NCBI RefSeq assembly: GCF_030936135.1
Contig: NC_082635.1
Location: 310,001 to 374,000 of the forward strand
Source of the DNA: Gavia stellata
Taxonomy: Eukaryota; Chordata; Aves; Gaviiformes; Gaviidae
DNA: 64,000 bases
Direction of reading: 5' to 3'
This document shows positions 43,701 through 54,500 of this stretch, piece by piece. The notes below the pieces were generated by a model. The model ran no database searches. It saw nothing but the letters and a program-made list of their open reading frames with translations, and had not been told where the DNA came from. The stretch's first letter is position 1; the number at the start of each line of letters is the position of its first letter. The position numbers and the translations under genes are program-made.

Positions 43701-44131
43701 TTTATGACGATGGATTGACATCTTTGACCGCAACCAGAGTGATCGGATGTGTGCAGTTCACAACCCAGGAAGAATACAAACAGTGTCGGTCCCTCCACGC
43801 GCAGTTTCTGGGAGGAACCATGATCATCATTATTGGGGGTATCATTGTGGCTTCAGTTCTTGTTTTCATCTTCATCCTCCTCATGAAATATAAAGTCTAC
43901 AACAACCACCACAAAAATAAAACTACTAAAGTTAATAATGTCTGCTCTCAAACCAATGGAAGCCAAAGTGGCTCGATGGCTCGATCCACTTCTAAACTTG
44001 CAGAGAGGCGGGAAAGCTTGCACCAGGAATGCTCGGGCTCTTCCATCAAAGGAAAAACTGTTGTAGATTTGGATTGTGAAAAAGTGACTCCAACCAACAC
44101 AACCTTTTTAACAACTGATGCGTTATCTTAA
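31766..44131 (+). CDS. LRFN3: LRFN3 (SALM4), synaptic adhesion molecule; two coding exons
   Basis: Coding exons are 31766-33141 and 43621-44131, joined in phase (AG|G, arginine 459) across GT-AG sites; total 628 aa, the length known for mammalian LRFN3. Order of parts: signal peptide (about 1-17), LRRNT cysteines 20, 24, 26 and 37, leucine-rich repeats (about 51-216), LRRCT with NPLHCNCEL and cysteines 245, 247, 264 and 285, an Ig domain (disulfide pair C309/C358), a fibronectin III domain (about 414-505) interrupted by the intron, a transmembrane helix (about 524-547) and a short cytoplasmic tail. It is assigned to LRFN3 over LRFN5 by NVNT in the LRRs, the block [20 protein letters not shown] and VCSQTNG with TVVDLDCE in the tail. 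The tail ends DALS, without the PDZ ligand ESTV seen in some paralogs. The family acts at the neuronal surface in synapse formation. The start ATG sits 19 nt after a splice acceptor. Confidence 0.95.
33142..43620 (+). other. LRFN3 intron between coding exons
   Basis: 10.5 kb intron starting GTAATG and ending TTTCTCTTCCAG. It is AT-rich and contains one degenerate CR1 near its 3' end. No nested gene is recognised; short frames inside it lack domains. Confidence 0.85.
42185..42432 (+). mobile_element. Old CR1 LINE fragment, forward orientation
   Basis: The stretch AAATTCAAATTGGACATTAG corresponds to the CR1 block of the type AGGTTCAGGTTGGATATTAG. Further on, GGGTCTCCTCCTTTAGTG and TCTATGAATCTGTGAT correspond to the CR1 3' end. 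Similarity is weak but collinear over about 250 bp, so this is an ancient copy in the LRFN3 intron. Confidence 0.72.
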
Positions 44132-46655
44132 TGGCCATTTGATGGAACAGGACACACCAAGGTGGTATTGCTTGAAACATTTTAATGCGAGTGGTTGTAT
44201 TTTAAGCTTCACTACTATTGTCTATTTTTAAGATCAGATGGTTTAAAAAATATTTTTTTAATCTGTATACAGTTCTTGCATTCTTAACTATTTTGTTTCA
44301 ATATATTAAATCTAAGTGTGTGATTTACAAGATTTTTTTACTGGTTCTTTTATAGCATACACCTCTGGTACCAAGGCAGCAGCATAGCTAAATTCTACTA
44401 GGTTTGTCTTTCGTGAAATGCACTATTTTTTCATTTGGTTACCAACCAGCAGCAAAATCGTACTCTCAGGATCCTCAGACTTCCTTTCTCACGGCAGACT
44501 CGCTTAGCAGCTTAAACTACTCATCTCTTCAAGGAATGATTTGCTATAAAAAGTTACTAGCTTCTCAATACTGAGTTATTTTTTGCCATTAGGTATCTTG
44601 TATGCATACTGCTCACAAAAGAAGTAAAATTAATAGAGGTTCCCCACAGGAAGGAAAAAAAAGGATACTCTTAAAAAAAAAGAGAAAGAAAATTGAAAGT
44701 ACTTTAAGTACTTTAGCATATTCTCTCAATTATTCAGTGGCACAGAAATACGAACTGGTATTGTTTGCCTTGTAACAGCTGTTATCTGTTGAGACTGTGC
44801 CTTTGAGAAACCTCCTCTTGTTCTCGGTACTCAGATTTACCTTTGGGCAGGAAGACCTGGTTTTGTTCTTTCTAAACTGTAGAACTTCACAAACCGGTTG
44901 AAATTAGATGTGTTTCACTGTGCACGTTTTTGCTATGCTGAAAACCACGCCGTAGTCTCCCCCTCTGAAAGCGTACTGCTGAAGGTATTTTTTTTCTTTT
45001 TTTATTGATAAATTTGTTGCTTGAGGACCCACAGATTAAAGCTTCCGTGTCCTGAGGCACATTGCACTATCTCACTGTGACACGGCATCTTCAGATGGCT
45101 TTTGTATCAGTCTCTTATTTCTGTAATGCTGCATGAAGTGTAATGTAAGTGGCTGACAGATGAATGATGCGAATGTGTCTGGTCAAGTCATTTTAACGCA
45201 CCATATTGAATAATGAAATGTTCCTTTTCTTCCAAGGGATACTGTCAGATCAAGATGGGCCCAAAGTTTAGGTTTTGAAGTAACTTTTACGAAGCCTACG
45301 AGGAGCTGGTGACCTCAACTAAGCAAAATGTCCCCTCTGCCATCCTCATTGGTTGGTGATTTTTTGTGTGTGGCTTTGATACTTGGCTTCAAAAGCAAAA
45401 CAGGCGAAAACATGAATACCTTTTATTTATTAAACCTCAAGAAATGGAATGTGAAAGCAATTGACAGGAGAGGCTTGCAAGCTGAGTGACTGGCTTGTGT
45501 CTTTTAAGGTGACTGTGTCACAACTTAGCAATTAACAGAAAGAAAAGTATTTTTCCTAAGCTTGTCCCTTTAACAGGCTCAAAATATTTCTTCTCTTTGG
45601 ATATGAAAGAATGGACCAAGAAAAGTTACCTGGCAGACAGCCCAAAGCTGTTTAACTACACAGCAATTAAGTATTGTATTTTAATAGAGTTAATCTTATT
45701 AACTGCCGAGGCGTTTTTTGATGTTTCTGTGATGCAGAGATTTGCTGAGGCCTCTGTTCTGTTTTGATTCTCAAACATAAATGGAGGAAAAAAGTAATTT
45801 GAGGGATTCTGTTATCAGGTATATTTGTGACAGTGAGGTAAGCCTATGCAGCTACATTCATGTTAGTTTTCTTAAAAAAAAAAAAAAAAAAAAGCTGTAT
45901 GTGCAACTGTGCAAATGGGTGCTTCTTGATATGTAGATGATGGTGACGGTGCCTGTGCTTTCCAGGATTTTTCTCTGGCTTCTGTTTGCCTTCCAGGGAC
46001 GCCGACTCATCACTGGCACTCCTAAGGTGCAACCACCTGAACCTGCCTATGGTCACTGATTTGAAATGCTCTTGTAATCCCCACCTCTTCCAGAGAGCAA
46101 ATTCATTCATCTTTGGCCAGACACAAAAGTCAATGCTGGAATTTGAACATGGTTTTCTTAATTACTGCAGCCTGATTGCTATGAGTATCATGAGTGGCTC
46201 AACCCACCTGTACATTAAATCTGTTTATTGGTAATATCCTGCCATTTTCTGCCAGTAGCAATTTCTGTCATGCCTTTTGATTTGGTTCCTACTTGTTAAA
46301 TATGAAAATGCCGCATTGCTGAGCAGCATCAGGTGGGGTTCAGGGACTGTAGCTGCAAATGCTCTATTCTGACGCTTCATAGCGTGTATGTACCTGACAT
46401 GGGTATCATAGCAGCCTAGCCTACCTCTTTTGTTGGCCCTTGGACCACAGGCAGAGACGGCATGTTAGTCCATTCTGTAACTGCTGTTCTGTCTTGTTCG
46501 CAGGTTGTCCATCTTATCGTTATGGGAAGAGTGTCAAAGCAGCGCGAGCCGTGCTAGCATCATCCTTGCCTGCACGCAATAGCAGGGACAACCTAGATGT
46601 CAGCATTTCTGCCTTAGAAATGGAGTGGGGGTTTGGTGCGTTTCTCCAGGTTATT
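44132..46655 (+). other. LRFN3 3' untranslated region and flank
   Basis: AT-rich DNA after the LRFN3 stop. I find no AATAAA on the + strand; ATTAAA variants occur at 44305-44310 and 45035-45040. An A run of about 21 bases lies near 45872-45892. No other gene is recognised up to the composition change near 46.9 kb. Confidence 0.55.
44305..44310 (+). terminator. Candidate poly(A) signal ATTAAA for LRFN3
   Basis: ATTAAA lies 174 nt after the LRFN3 stop codon in a T-rich context, with T runs 20-30 nt downstream. It is the first accepted variant in the 3' flank, but the one at 45035 is an alternative and the real 3' end may be further out. Confidence 0.35.
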
Positions 46656-46690
46656 TTAAGAGGTTGAGGTTATTGGAGAAGACCTCTTAA
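46656..46690. other. 9-bp inverted repeat at the edge of the AT-rich block
   Basis: TTAAGAGGT (46656-46664) and ACCTCTTAA (46682-46690) are perfect inverted arms with a 17-bp spacer. The element sits just left of the change to GC-rich DNA. Too short to name; it may be chance. Confidence 0.4.
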
Positions 46691-47207
46691 CTCCTGATGT
46701 CTCTGTAACAGAAGCATAAAAATGTGGAAAGCAGCAGAAAGCTGCTTGTGAAGCAATCACTCCTTCAGAAAGATTATGACGGGAAAAAATGGGGGAATTG
46801 CCCCAAAAGAATGTCATAACCAGTGCTGCAAAGGACAACCTTACGTGGGAGGGGGGGAGATGGCGGAGCAGTAGCTGACGGGGGAGGACACAGTGAAGGC
46901 CATGCTCCTTCTCACCGGCCCTCATTCCTGCTGCCTCCCCTCCCTGTTGTCTTTCGGAGCATTGGCCTCTCCTGGTGAACGCGTCTGAAGCCTGGAGGAA
47001 CCTCGCTCTTCTGCAGGAGACCAGGGCCTGACCCTCAGGGCCTGCTGTACCTGGGCCGCTTTTGTGGTGGAGGAACGCCGCTCTCCACAGCAGACAACAG
47101 CCCGTCCCTCGCTCTGTGCTCCAGGACTGCCATCTTCCCCCGTGAGGAGGCCGGCGCCACCAGTGCGGCTTCTGGGCTTGTCAGGGCAGCAGGGGTGTGA
47201 GGGGGGG

Positions 47208-47222
47208 GGCGGGAAATGGCGG
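47208..47222 (+). promoter_or_regulatory. Overlapping E2F-like and YY1-like sites
   Basis: GGCGGGAAA (47208-47216) matches an E2F half-site form, and AAATGGCGG (47214-47222) matches the YY1 core. YY1 sites of this orientation often lie at or just after transcription starts, which would suggest a + strand transcript. Motif match only. Confidence 0.45.
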
Positions 47223-47286
47223 GCGTTGTCCGACAGGCGCTGTGGCGCGGAGCTCTCTGCTGCCGCTGTCACCCGCCACAGGCAGA

Positions 47287-47638
47287 GCGCATGCGCACTG
47301 CGGCCGCCGCGCTCCCTCAAGGAGCCCAGCGCCGCCGCCCGCCACCCTACGCAGGCAGAGCGCATGCGCACTGCGCCGCCGCGCTCCCTCAGGAAGCCCA
47401 GCCCCGCCGCCCGCCACCCTCCGCAGGCAGAGCGCATGCGCACTGCGCCGCCGCGCTCCCTCAGGAAGCCCAGCCCCGCCGCCCGCCACCCGCCGCAGGC
47501 AGAGCGCATGCGCACTGCGCCGCCGCGCTCCCTCAGGGAGCCCAGCGCCGCCGCCCGCCACCCGCCGCAGGCCGAGCGCATGCGCACTGCACTGCGCGGG
47601 AACTCCAGCGCACTGCTGCCATCGCTGAGCGCATGCGC
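47287..47638. repeat. 72-bp tandem repeat carrying six NRF1-type palindromes
   Basis: GCGCATGCGC occurs at 47287, 47360, 47432, 47504, 47576 and 47629, giving spacings of 73, 72, 72, 72 and 53 bp. The first five belong to near-identical 72-bp units that also contain CCGCCGCGCTCCCTCA and CCCCGCCGCCCGCCACC. The palindrome is the core of the NRF1 consensus (YGCGCAYGCGCR). Because 72 is a multiple of three, all frames stay open and give long but meaningless arginine/alanine/proline-rich translations on both strands. Confidence 0.93.
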
Positions 47639-47688
47639 GCTCGGGCCTGCGCGGCGCAGCCGCCGCGGCTGCCTGCTGCCGCTGGGCC

Positions 47689-47770
47689 ATGGCCCTGTGG
47701 TACCGCCGGGGCGGAGGAGGCCTGGGCCGGTGTGGGCGGGCTGTGCCCCGGCCTCTGCGGGGGCTTCGGG
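47689..47770 (+). CDS. Possible first coding exon, mitochondrial-presequence-like (tentative)
   Basis: Downstream of the NRF1 array an ATG in good Kozak context (GGGCCATGG) opens a frame reading MALWYRRGGGGLGRCGRAV and continuing rich in R, G and L, with no acidic residue in the first 27 codons. A possible donor GTGAAG follows at 47771. A basic, acid-free N-terminus behind an NRF1-rich CpG promoter is what a nuclear gene for a mitochondrial protein looks like. I cannot find a second exon before the MROH gene on the opposite strand, nor name the product. The frame may equally be an accident of GC-rich DNA. Confidence 0.2.
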
Positions 47771-48013
47771 GTGAAGCGGGGAGGATGGCAGCCAGCAGGA
47801 TACAAGGCTGCAGTCCTGGGCACGCCGGGGGCTGTAGTCTTCCAGCACGGCACTGCTGGGCCTCCTTGCACCCTCCCTTTGAGCCTCAGGAACCGTTCCT
47901 CGGCCCTCACTGTGCACAAAAGCCCACCGTTGGCCTTTACGGGGGCCCAGTGGTGGGCTCTGGGGCACACACCAACCACAGGGCTCCACCATTTGCCCTG
48001 TAGCTGTCTTAGG

Positions 48014-48345
48014 AATGCTCTAGTCCACCCAGGACCACCCAGAGGCCTTCATTACACCCCAGACACCTCTGCAGGACCTCTAGCACCCTAAGAAACCCCA
48101 CTAGACTGGGGGCCGGGCCCCCTAGACTCTACAATACCACTTTAGACCCCTCAGCATTCCTCCATCGGTGTTTGTTATGCCCCGGAGCCTTCTGCTGCTC
48201 ATCTAGCCATCTTAAGACCCCTCTAGTCCCCCAAGGAGCCCTTCTGCGGCAATCATGGTGACCGAGGCACTCTGTTTGTCCTCTAGTCCCTCCAGGAACC
48301 CTGCAGTTGCCCTCTAGCCCCCTTAGCACCTCTGTACTCTGCTTG
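48014..48345 (+). repeat. Old degenerate minisatellite with CTCTAG(T/C)CC motif
   Basis: Motifs such as CTCTAGTCCACCCAGGA, CTCTAGTCCCCCAAGGAG, CTCTAGTCCCTCCAGGAAC and CTCTAGCCCCCTTAGCAC recur at irregular spacings of about 30-60 bp, with decayed copies between them. This looks like an ancient tandem array, much older than the arrays to the right. Confidence 0.6.
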
Positions 48346-48520
48346 GAAACCCTCCTGAGTCCTTCATGGGGCGGGGAAGTGGCAATGCAACAGTGGCAGA
48401 TGCTGGGGCCTCGCTGGGAAGCCCAGAGACCATGGGGTGGCCAGAGCTGGAACAACCCTTTTTGTGCCCTTTCCTCGCTGTGTGGCAGATACACATCTGA
48501 AGGACAACGTGTGTTTCGGC

Positions 48521-48526
48521 TTTATT
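48521..48526 (-). terminator. Poly(A) signal AATAAA of the MROH-family gene
   Basis: AATAAA on the - strand lies 44 nt after the stop codon of the MROH-family gene. The position is right for a very short 3' untranslated region, and it is a canonical hexamer. Confidence 0.8.
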
Positions 48527-48570
48527 AAACATGAGCCATCTTCCTGAGAAGAGCTGCACCTCTGCCTGGC

Positions 48571-51500
48571 TTAGCAGCACCAGCAGCACAGTGCTCGCAG
48601 GGTGCATCTTGATCTCAGCTGCATCGTTGGAGGGCTCAGGATGAGGATGGTCTGAGCTGCCAGGGAACGGATGGAGAGTTCGCTGTCTTTCTCCAAGGTC
48701 CCAAGGGCTGTGACAGAGAGAAACAGAGGCAAGATGACCCCCTGTGTCTGCAGAGAGCCCCAGGCATCCCCTCCTGACCACGCCAGCCCCACCTACCTCT
48801 TTCCCTGGCCAGGAGAGAGCTGCTGCCCAGGAATGCCCCAAATGGCCCTGACATGTTCCCCTGCCCCTGAAGTGTTGCCCTGGAGCAGGGCAAGGCATGG
48901 CAGCACCTTGCCCAGGCTCTGTCCCCTGCCCCACCAGCCCCGGCCAACACCGCAGTGCCCCTACTCACCGCTGCAGATCTCAGACAGCTTCTCCCTGCTT
49001 TGGTCCCTCAGGGGCCGCGCGGCAAGCCCTAGGCACAGAGCTTCGTCAGACCTCCCGCTCCCCAGCATGCTCCCAGCAGCACAGCGCCCTCCTCCCCCTC
49101 ATCAGGGCCGACCCCAGGGAAGAGCAGTAGCCGAGGGGTTGGGACTGAGCAAGGTGGCCACCAAGCCCACCTGCATGGGCAGGGCTGGGAGAAGGAGGCC
49201 AAGGCCCTGCATGGGGCAGCCCCAGGGCTGCTCCTTGCTGCCGGTGCAGCGGCGGGGACTGGGGCCAGGCTGCCAAAAGAGGGACCCCGGGGGCTGTGGC
49301 TCACCAATGAACCTGAGGGCTGCCTCTCGCAAGGTGGCCTGAGCATCCTCCAGGTATGGCAGGCTCTGCTTCAAGTATTCTTCAGCCCTGCTCCTGTCCT
49401 GCACCAGCTGGAGAGAGCACAAGGGTATGGGCATGTCACAGAGCCTCCCCAGTTGGCCGGACCAGCCCCTTCTCCCAGCACCCACCCTTGCTGAGACCCC
49501 TCTCTCCCGCTGGGTGCAGGGAGGGGAGAAGGGCGGGGAGAAGAGCCCTTGGGGGCTCCGTTCTTGAGGACAGGGAAGAAGGAAGCAGCTCCAGGCTGTG
49601 GGCTCCGGGCTGGAGCAGGGCAGGCGAGGCACAGCTGCACAGCCCACAGCCCAGACACGGGGGCAGCCCTCATCCAGCCTGGGCCCTGGGGCTTGTCCTC
49701 ACCAAGCACTCTCCAATCCTCCATATCTGCTGTGTCTGCACCAGGTGTTTGAGCTCTTTCCACTTGAGGAGCTCTGCTGCAGCAAGGAGGGCTTCCCCGG
49801 AGGCCTGCAGAACGGCAGAAGCAGGGAGATGGCACCACAACCAGGGGAAGGACACTTGGCGTGACTCTCCTCTTGGCTTTGTTCCTGGGGTGATCCCGCC
49901 CTTAGGAAGCCGGGACATGCCCTGGCCCAAGCGTCTGGGGGTCTCTTCCCTGCATCACTGCTTAGCTTTGAAACCTGTACCTTGGCCACGCTCTGCGTTT
50001 CATCGCTCATGCGAAAGAACAGCGGGACCAGGCTCATTCGCACTTTCTTCTTCATCTGTCTCTTGTTTCTCCCCACCACAGTCTTCATCAGGTCTCTGAA
50101 GAGGCTGATGGAGACCTCTCTCAGCTCACTGTTCTCCTGGTAGGGAGAAGCACAGTAGGACTTCAGCAACAGTAGCTCTCTGCCCGCGGTGAGCAGAAGC
50201 GTTGGCATGGCTGATGTGAGGGGAGATGCTCCAGGGTCGGATTCTGCACACTGGCGTTGTGGGCCACATCTGCAGCCGCAGCTGAATGGCCCCAGGCTCG
50301 TGAAAGAGATTTCCTTCAGGCAGTGCCTGCGCCTGCAAGTGCTCTCCCAGCCACCCAGCATCCCCCACCCGCTGCACCAGCTGTGTTAGGGAAGAGCTCC
50401 CCACAGCCAGGCTGAGGAGGAGGCTGGCTGGTCCTTGGCAATGCCTCTGGGGCACGCACCACTGGCTCAGCCTCAGCCCCTCGCCACGGCGTCTGGGGAG
50501 AACATGTGGTCTCGCCCTGCAGCGCAGCTGGGGGAGCCCTCGGGACTCTGAGAGCAGCTGTCGGAGAAGCTGGACTGGGCTGCAGAACCCAGAAGCCATC
50601 CCAGGAGAGCCCGGGGGAGAAAGGAGAGAAGACTCTGCTCCGAGGGCTGCTCGCAGGGCTGGGCTGAAGGGCAGCTGTCCTTGCCCGGTGCCCATCTGTG
50701 GGGCTCAGGCTCCCACATCAGCCCTTACCTTGTCAAAGAAGGGCAGGAGCTTCTCTGCCAGCTGCACAGCGATGGGGCTGGCCTCCTTCATGTTCAGGTG
50801 ACCCATCACGTTTTGGAAGACCACCAGGGCCTTCATCTTGATATATTCATTGTCACCCTGCAGGACCTCCATCATGCCTGGCAGGAGGACCTGCATTCTT
50901 CTTGCCTGTATGAAAGACAGAGTTTCCTTCTTGTGAAACGGTCCATGCCTAGAAAGCTCCCCAGGCAGACACCAGGCCCCACCGTGGCAGGGAGGGCGTT
51001 TGGAGCACTCACCCCACTGCCTGACTCCCAGCCAAGGCCAGGCCACCACCTTACCCACTGCCCCAGCCCCCAGCTGCCCACATGGCTCCCCTTGATGATG
51101 CCCTGCTCACCATCTCGGCTCTCTTCGACAGCGTGATGAGGCCCCTGAGCACCAGGGAGAGCATCATCAGGCTCGGATGCCTCAGAAACCTCCAGGCTTT
51201 GTACGTTGGAGCAAAATCCTCATCTTCCAAATCACTGCAGGCCAGCAGCTGAAAGAAACCCAGCAGTGAGCGACCGGCAGAGCTGGCGGGGCTCCCCGCA
51301 CCGTGCAGCTCCCGGTTCCCATCGGCAGCTGAGGACAAGGGCACCGGAGCTTTTTCTGGTAACTCACAGCCAAGCGAAGCATGCAGGTATCTTCTTGGTA
51401 AGTGCAGAAGAGGCTCTTCTGCCAGTCCTGGAGTTGGCTGAACAGCTCCTTCAAAATGCTGTCCAAAGACTGGGGCACGGAGAACATCACCTCCCACATG

Positions 51501-54500
51501 ACCATGCCAACGCTGCAAGCCAGAGCGCTCTGTCAGCCTTGGCCACAGCAGCGTGGCGCGGCTCAGCCCCGCATAACGCAGCGCCCGGCAGGCAGAGAGT
51601 CTCCGGGCCCCTCTCCCCACAGGGAGCAAGCCCTCAAGGCTGTCAGGGCCAGTACCTGTCTCCTGGTGGAGCGATCTTCAACAGCGTCATGACTACCTCC
51701 CCAGGGTACTTGTTAACCATCAGGAGAAGCAGTGACTCCACGCTCTGCCGGGATGACTCCGTGTTGATGGATGACAGGTTTTTGTGGATGCAGCTCGTGA
51801 TCTGTGGCACCTGGAGGGGATGCGGGTGAGGATGGTGCTGCCACTGGAGTGCAGCCATTTCCTCAGCTGCCCTTCCCATCCCTCTCTGCTGCCTTGAGGT
51901 GGCATCAGGTGCCCAAGACACCTGGGTTTGGGAAGGAGGGATGGAGAGGGAGGGAGAACAAGGCCTGACAGGGCTGAAGGGCAGGGCAGTCCAGCCACAG
52001 GCCACTTACATCCGCCAGCCAGAAGTCAGGGTTTCTCGTGACCACATCCAGCAAGTTTCTTGCCGCCTGCTTGTCAAAGACGCTGGAGTCTCTCATCGCC
52101 TCGATGGCCACAAGGACGATGTCTGTCCCCTCAGAAGGCTGGAGGTATTTTGCAAAGGCCTGTGGGAGGAAGGCAGGGAGCGAAGCCATGTCACACCGAG
52201 TGCCCTGATGGTGCTGCTTCCCTGGGCAGCGCCAGCAGCCCTGGCCAGAGGTGCCCGGCAGTGCTGGTGGCAGTGCCCGCAGGAAAGCTGGCAGCAGGGA
52301 CTGCTGGCAGTCCCTGCAGGGGGAGGATGAGAAGAGAGGGCCCCCAGGGTGCAGGAGGAGGGTTGGGTGTGCTCATGGGCACGGTGTGCTGGCCCTACAG
52401 AGAAGCAGGGCTTGCTGGTGGCCGGGAGGGCTGGAGCTGCTGCTGGGACGGTGGAGTGCAGCCCCCGCATTGTCCCTGTTTGGGGACAGCGGGAACCCTC
52501 TCACCAGGGACCGTGAGGCCACACCAGCCCCGCTGATTCTGCCTGCCTTTGCTCACACAAGTGGCCGGCTGATGCCACGGACAAGAGTCCCAGCAAGGGG
52601 GGAGCTCATTACCTGGGTAACGTGCCTGGTGTTGGGCAAAGAGCACAAGGAGGTGGTCTCCGCTTCCCAATCCCCTGGGAGCTGTGCATTATCCTCTCGC
52701 AGTGTCATGCCTAAAGAGTGGGGCAAACACAGATGAGTTGCTAAGACGCAGCAGCTTTGCCAGCAAGCTTACCAGGAAGACAAGCAGATGTATCGGGTGA
52801 TGGAGGGATGCAGCCCACCACAGCTTCTCTTACAGCTTTGCTGGCGGTAGAATACGACGAGGGAACAAAGAGCATCCAAAGCCACATGGCTGGTCTCTCC
52901 TTCCTTGAATGACATGAGCAGGAGGAGATGTCCTAGCAGCTGTCCGAGGATTGGGATCTGGATCTCTCCGTAGGAGGCACATCTGTCCTCATGTTGACCG
53001 GCCTGGGCAAGGGAGGCAGAACAGCAGAAGGGCTGAGGGCAGGAACCTGGGGCCAAAGCCCTGAAGCCCCGAGTGTGCCCAGGGCTGGATGCAGGTGGGT
53101 CAGAGCTTTGCAGGGCCCTGCGGACCCCGTCCCCCAAAGCAGCCAGCTGGGCAGCAGCCCCGTGCAGGCAGAGCTGGGCCTGGGCTCGCACCATGCTCTT
53201 TGGGCAGTCCCGTCTGACACAGGACTTCTGCCAGAGCTGGCTCCTGGCAGAGAGGGGGCTGGGGAGAGAAGCCCATGGGAGACGGAGGGACCAAGAGCCC
53301 CGCTTCAGCACAGAGGCTGGCAGAGCGCCCAAACCTGTGCCCAGGCTTGCCTTGCAGGCACCTCTGAGCTGCCGGCTGCACCGGTGTGCAGGGAATGGAA
53401 GATGGTCTGGCTGGCGGGTGCTGGGTCCTTACCTTCAGCGAGGGATAGTTGGCCAGCAAATGGCTCAGCGTCCTAATCCTCCCGACGGCCCTCTTTCGCA
53501 CAACTGCTCTCTCAGAGATGGTGAAAGTCAAGAGCATCTGGGGAGAGAGAAGGTGCTGGTGTGCCCTGGGAGCAGAGACGTGCTCCAGCAGAAGCAGCGC
53601 TGCTCAGCTCCTGGGCTGGACTCGCAGAGTCCATCGAGGCTTCCTCTGATCTCGAGCCAAGCCTGTAGTGGGGTTCCTGCCCCTAGGGTCCCTCGCAGGC
53701 TTGGGACAAAAGTCCCAGGCCAGCCCTATGGCCAGGCAGGTGGGCAGATGCCACCCTCTGCAGCCACTGTGCTCCAGAAGAGCCTGGCGGGCAGCCCTTG
53801 GTTACCCGAGGGAGGTGGGCAGCCTCCCTGCAGTGTGCTGCCTCTGCATGGCACTGCCCTGGGGACCATCCACTCAAGAGTGGGCAACCCCTTCCCTCCA
53901 GGGCGAGGAACAGCCCCACTCTTGGCACATGTCAGACCTGCAAGATAATCTGCAGCTCCTCGCTGACTCTGGAGGCATGAAAGCTGAGCACCAACTTCTC
54001 CAGCATGGTGTCCATGGCGTTCACGGTCTGCAAGGAGGACAAAGTGTTGTGGCAGTGATTCTGCTGTCCCTCCCATGCCCAGGAGACTGATCTGAACTCC
54101 CAGCGCCGAGGGAGGACTCCCGCACTGCCTCGCCGTGCCTGGGAGAGAGCCAGGGGCAGACAATCTGCTGCGGGCAGGGCAGCCTGCGGCACTAGACATG
54201 GCCAGGGCCGTGGGAAGAGCACAAAGGGGTGAGGGTGGGAAAGCAAAGCCGAGACCCTGCCCTGCCTTGGATCTCTGCTCCTAGCGAGACACGGGGTGGC
54301 CAGGGAGCAGCCCAGAGGGACTGGGGGCTCCTGTAGCTCACCCAGCGCTTACCTGAACGTAGAGTTGAGTGCCTACGCCCTGCATGTCCTCTTTTGAAGG
54401 AAGCGAGAAGACACTCGAGAAGCAGGCTTGTAGGAGGCTTTTCTCTTTGCCCTCCAGCACTGCCTCCACTGAGCTGCAAAGAGGGAGAGGGGCCAGTCGG

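Larger units (their letters stand above)
46860..47830. promoter_or_regulatory. Orphan CpG island
   Basis: Base composition changes abruptly from AT-rich to GC-rich with very frequent CpG, densest at 47200-47790. Within it are an E2F/YY1-type composite, a tandem array of NRF1-type palindromes and several GC boxes of the CCCCGCCC kind. These are hallmarks of a housekeeping promoter. No annotated gene starts here: LRFN3 starts 15 kb to the left, and the MROH gene is transcribed toward the island and ends about 0.7 kb to its right. It could drive an unrecognised + strand transcript antisense to MROH or a - strand transcript toward LRFN3. Confidence 0.7.

Noticed and set aside
31766-44131. Assignment of the LRR-Ig-FnIII gene to LRFN5
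   Set aside because: Overall similarity to LRFN5 is high, but the [18 protein letters not shown] and TVVDLDCE blocks, the 628-aa length and the short tail fit LRFN3 better.
47830-47860. A ZNF143/STAF-like element near CTGTAGTCTTCCAGCA
   Set aside because: Too many mismatches to the ACTACAATTCCCAGC consensus to support.
46922-48091. Long open frames on both strands of the CpG island (up to about 350 codons)
   Set aside because: They are made by the 72-bp repeat, whose length is divisible by three and which has almost no stop codons. Translations are repeats of A, R, P and G with no domain, and several overlap in all frames.
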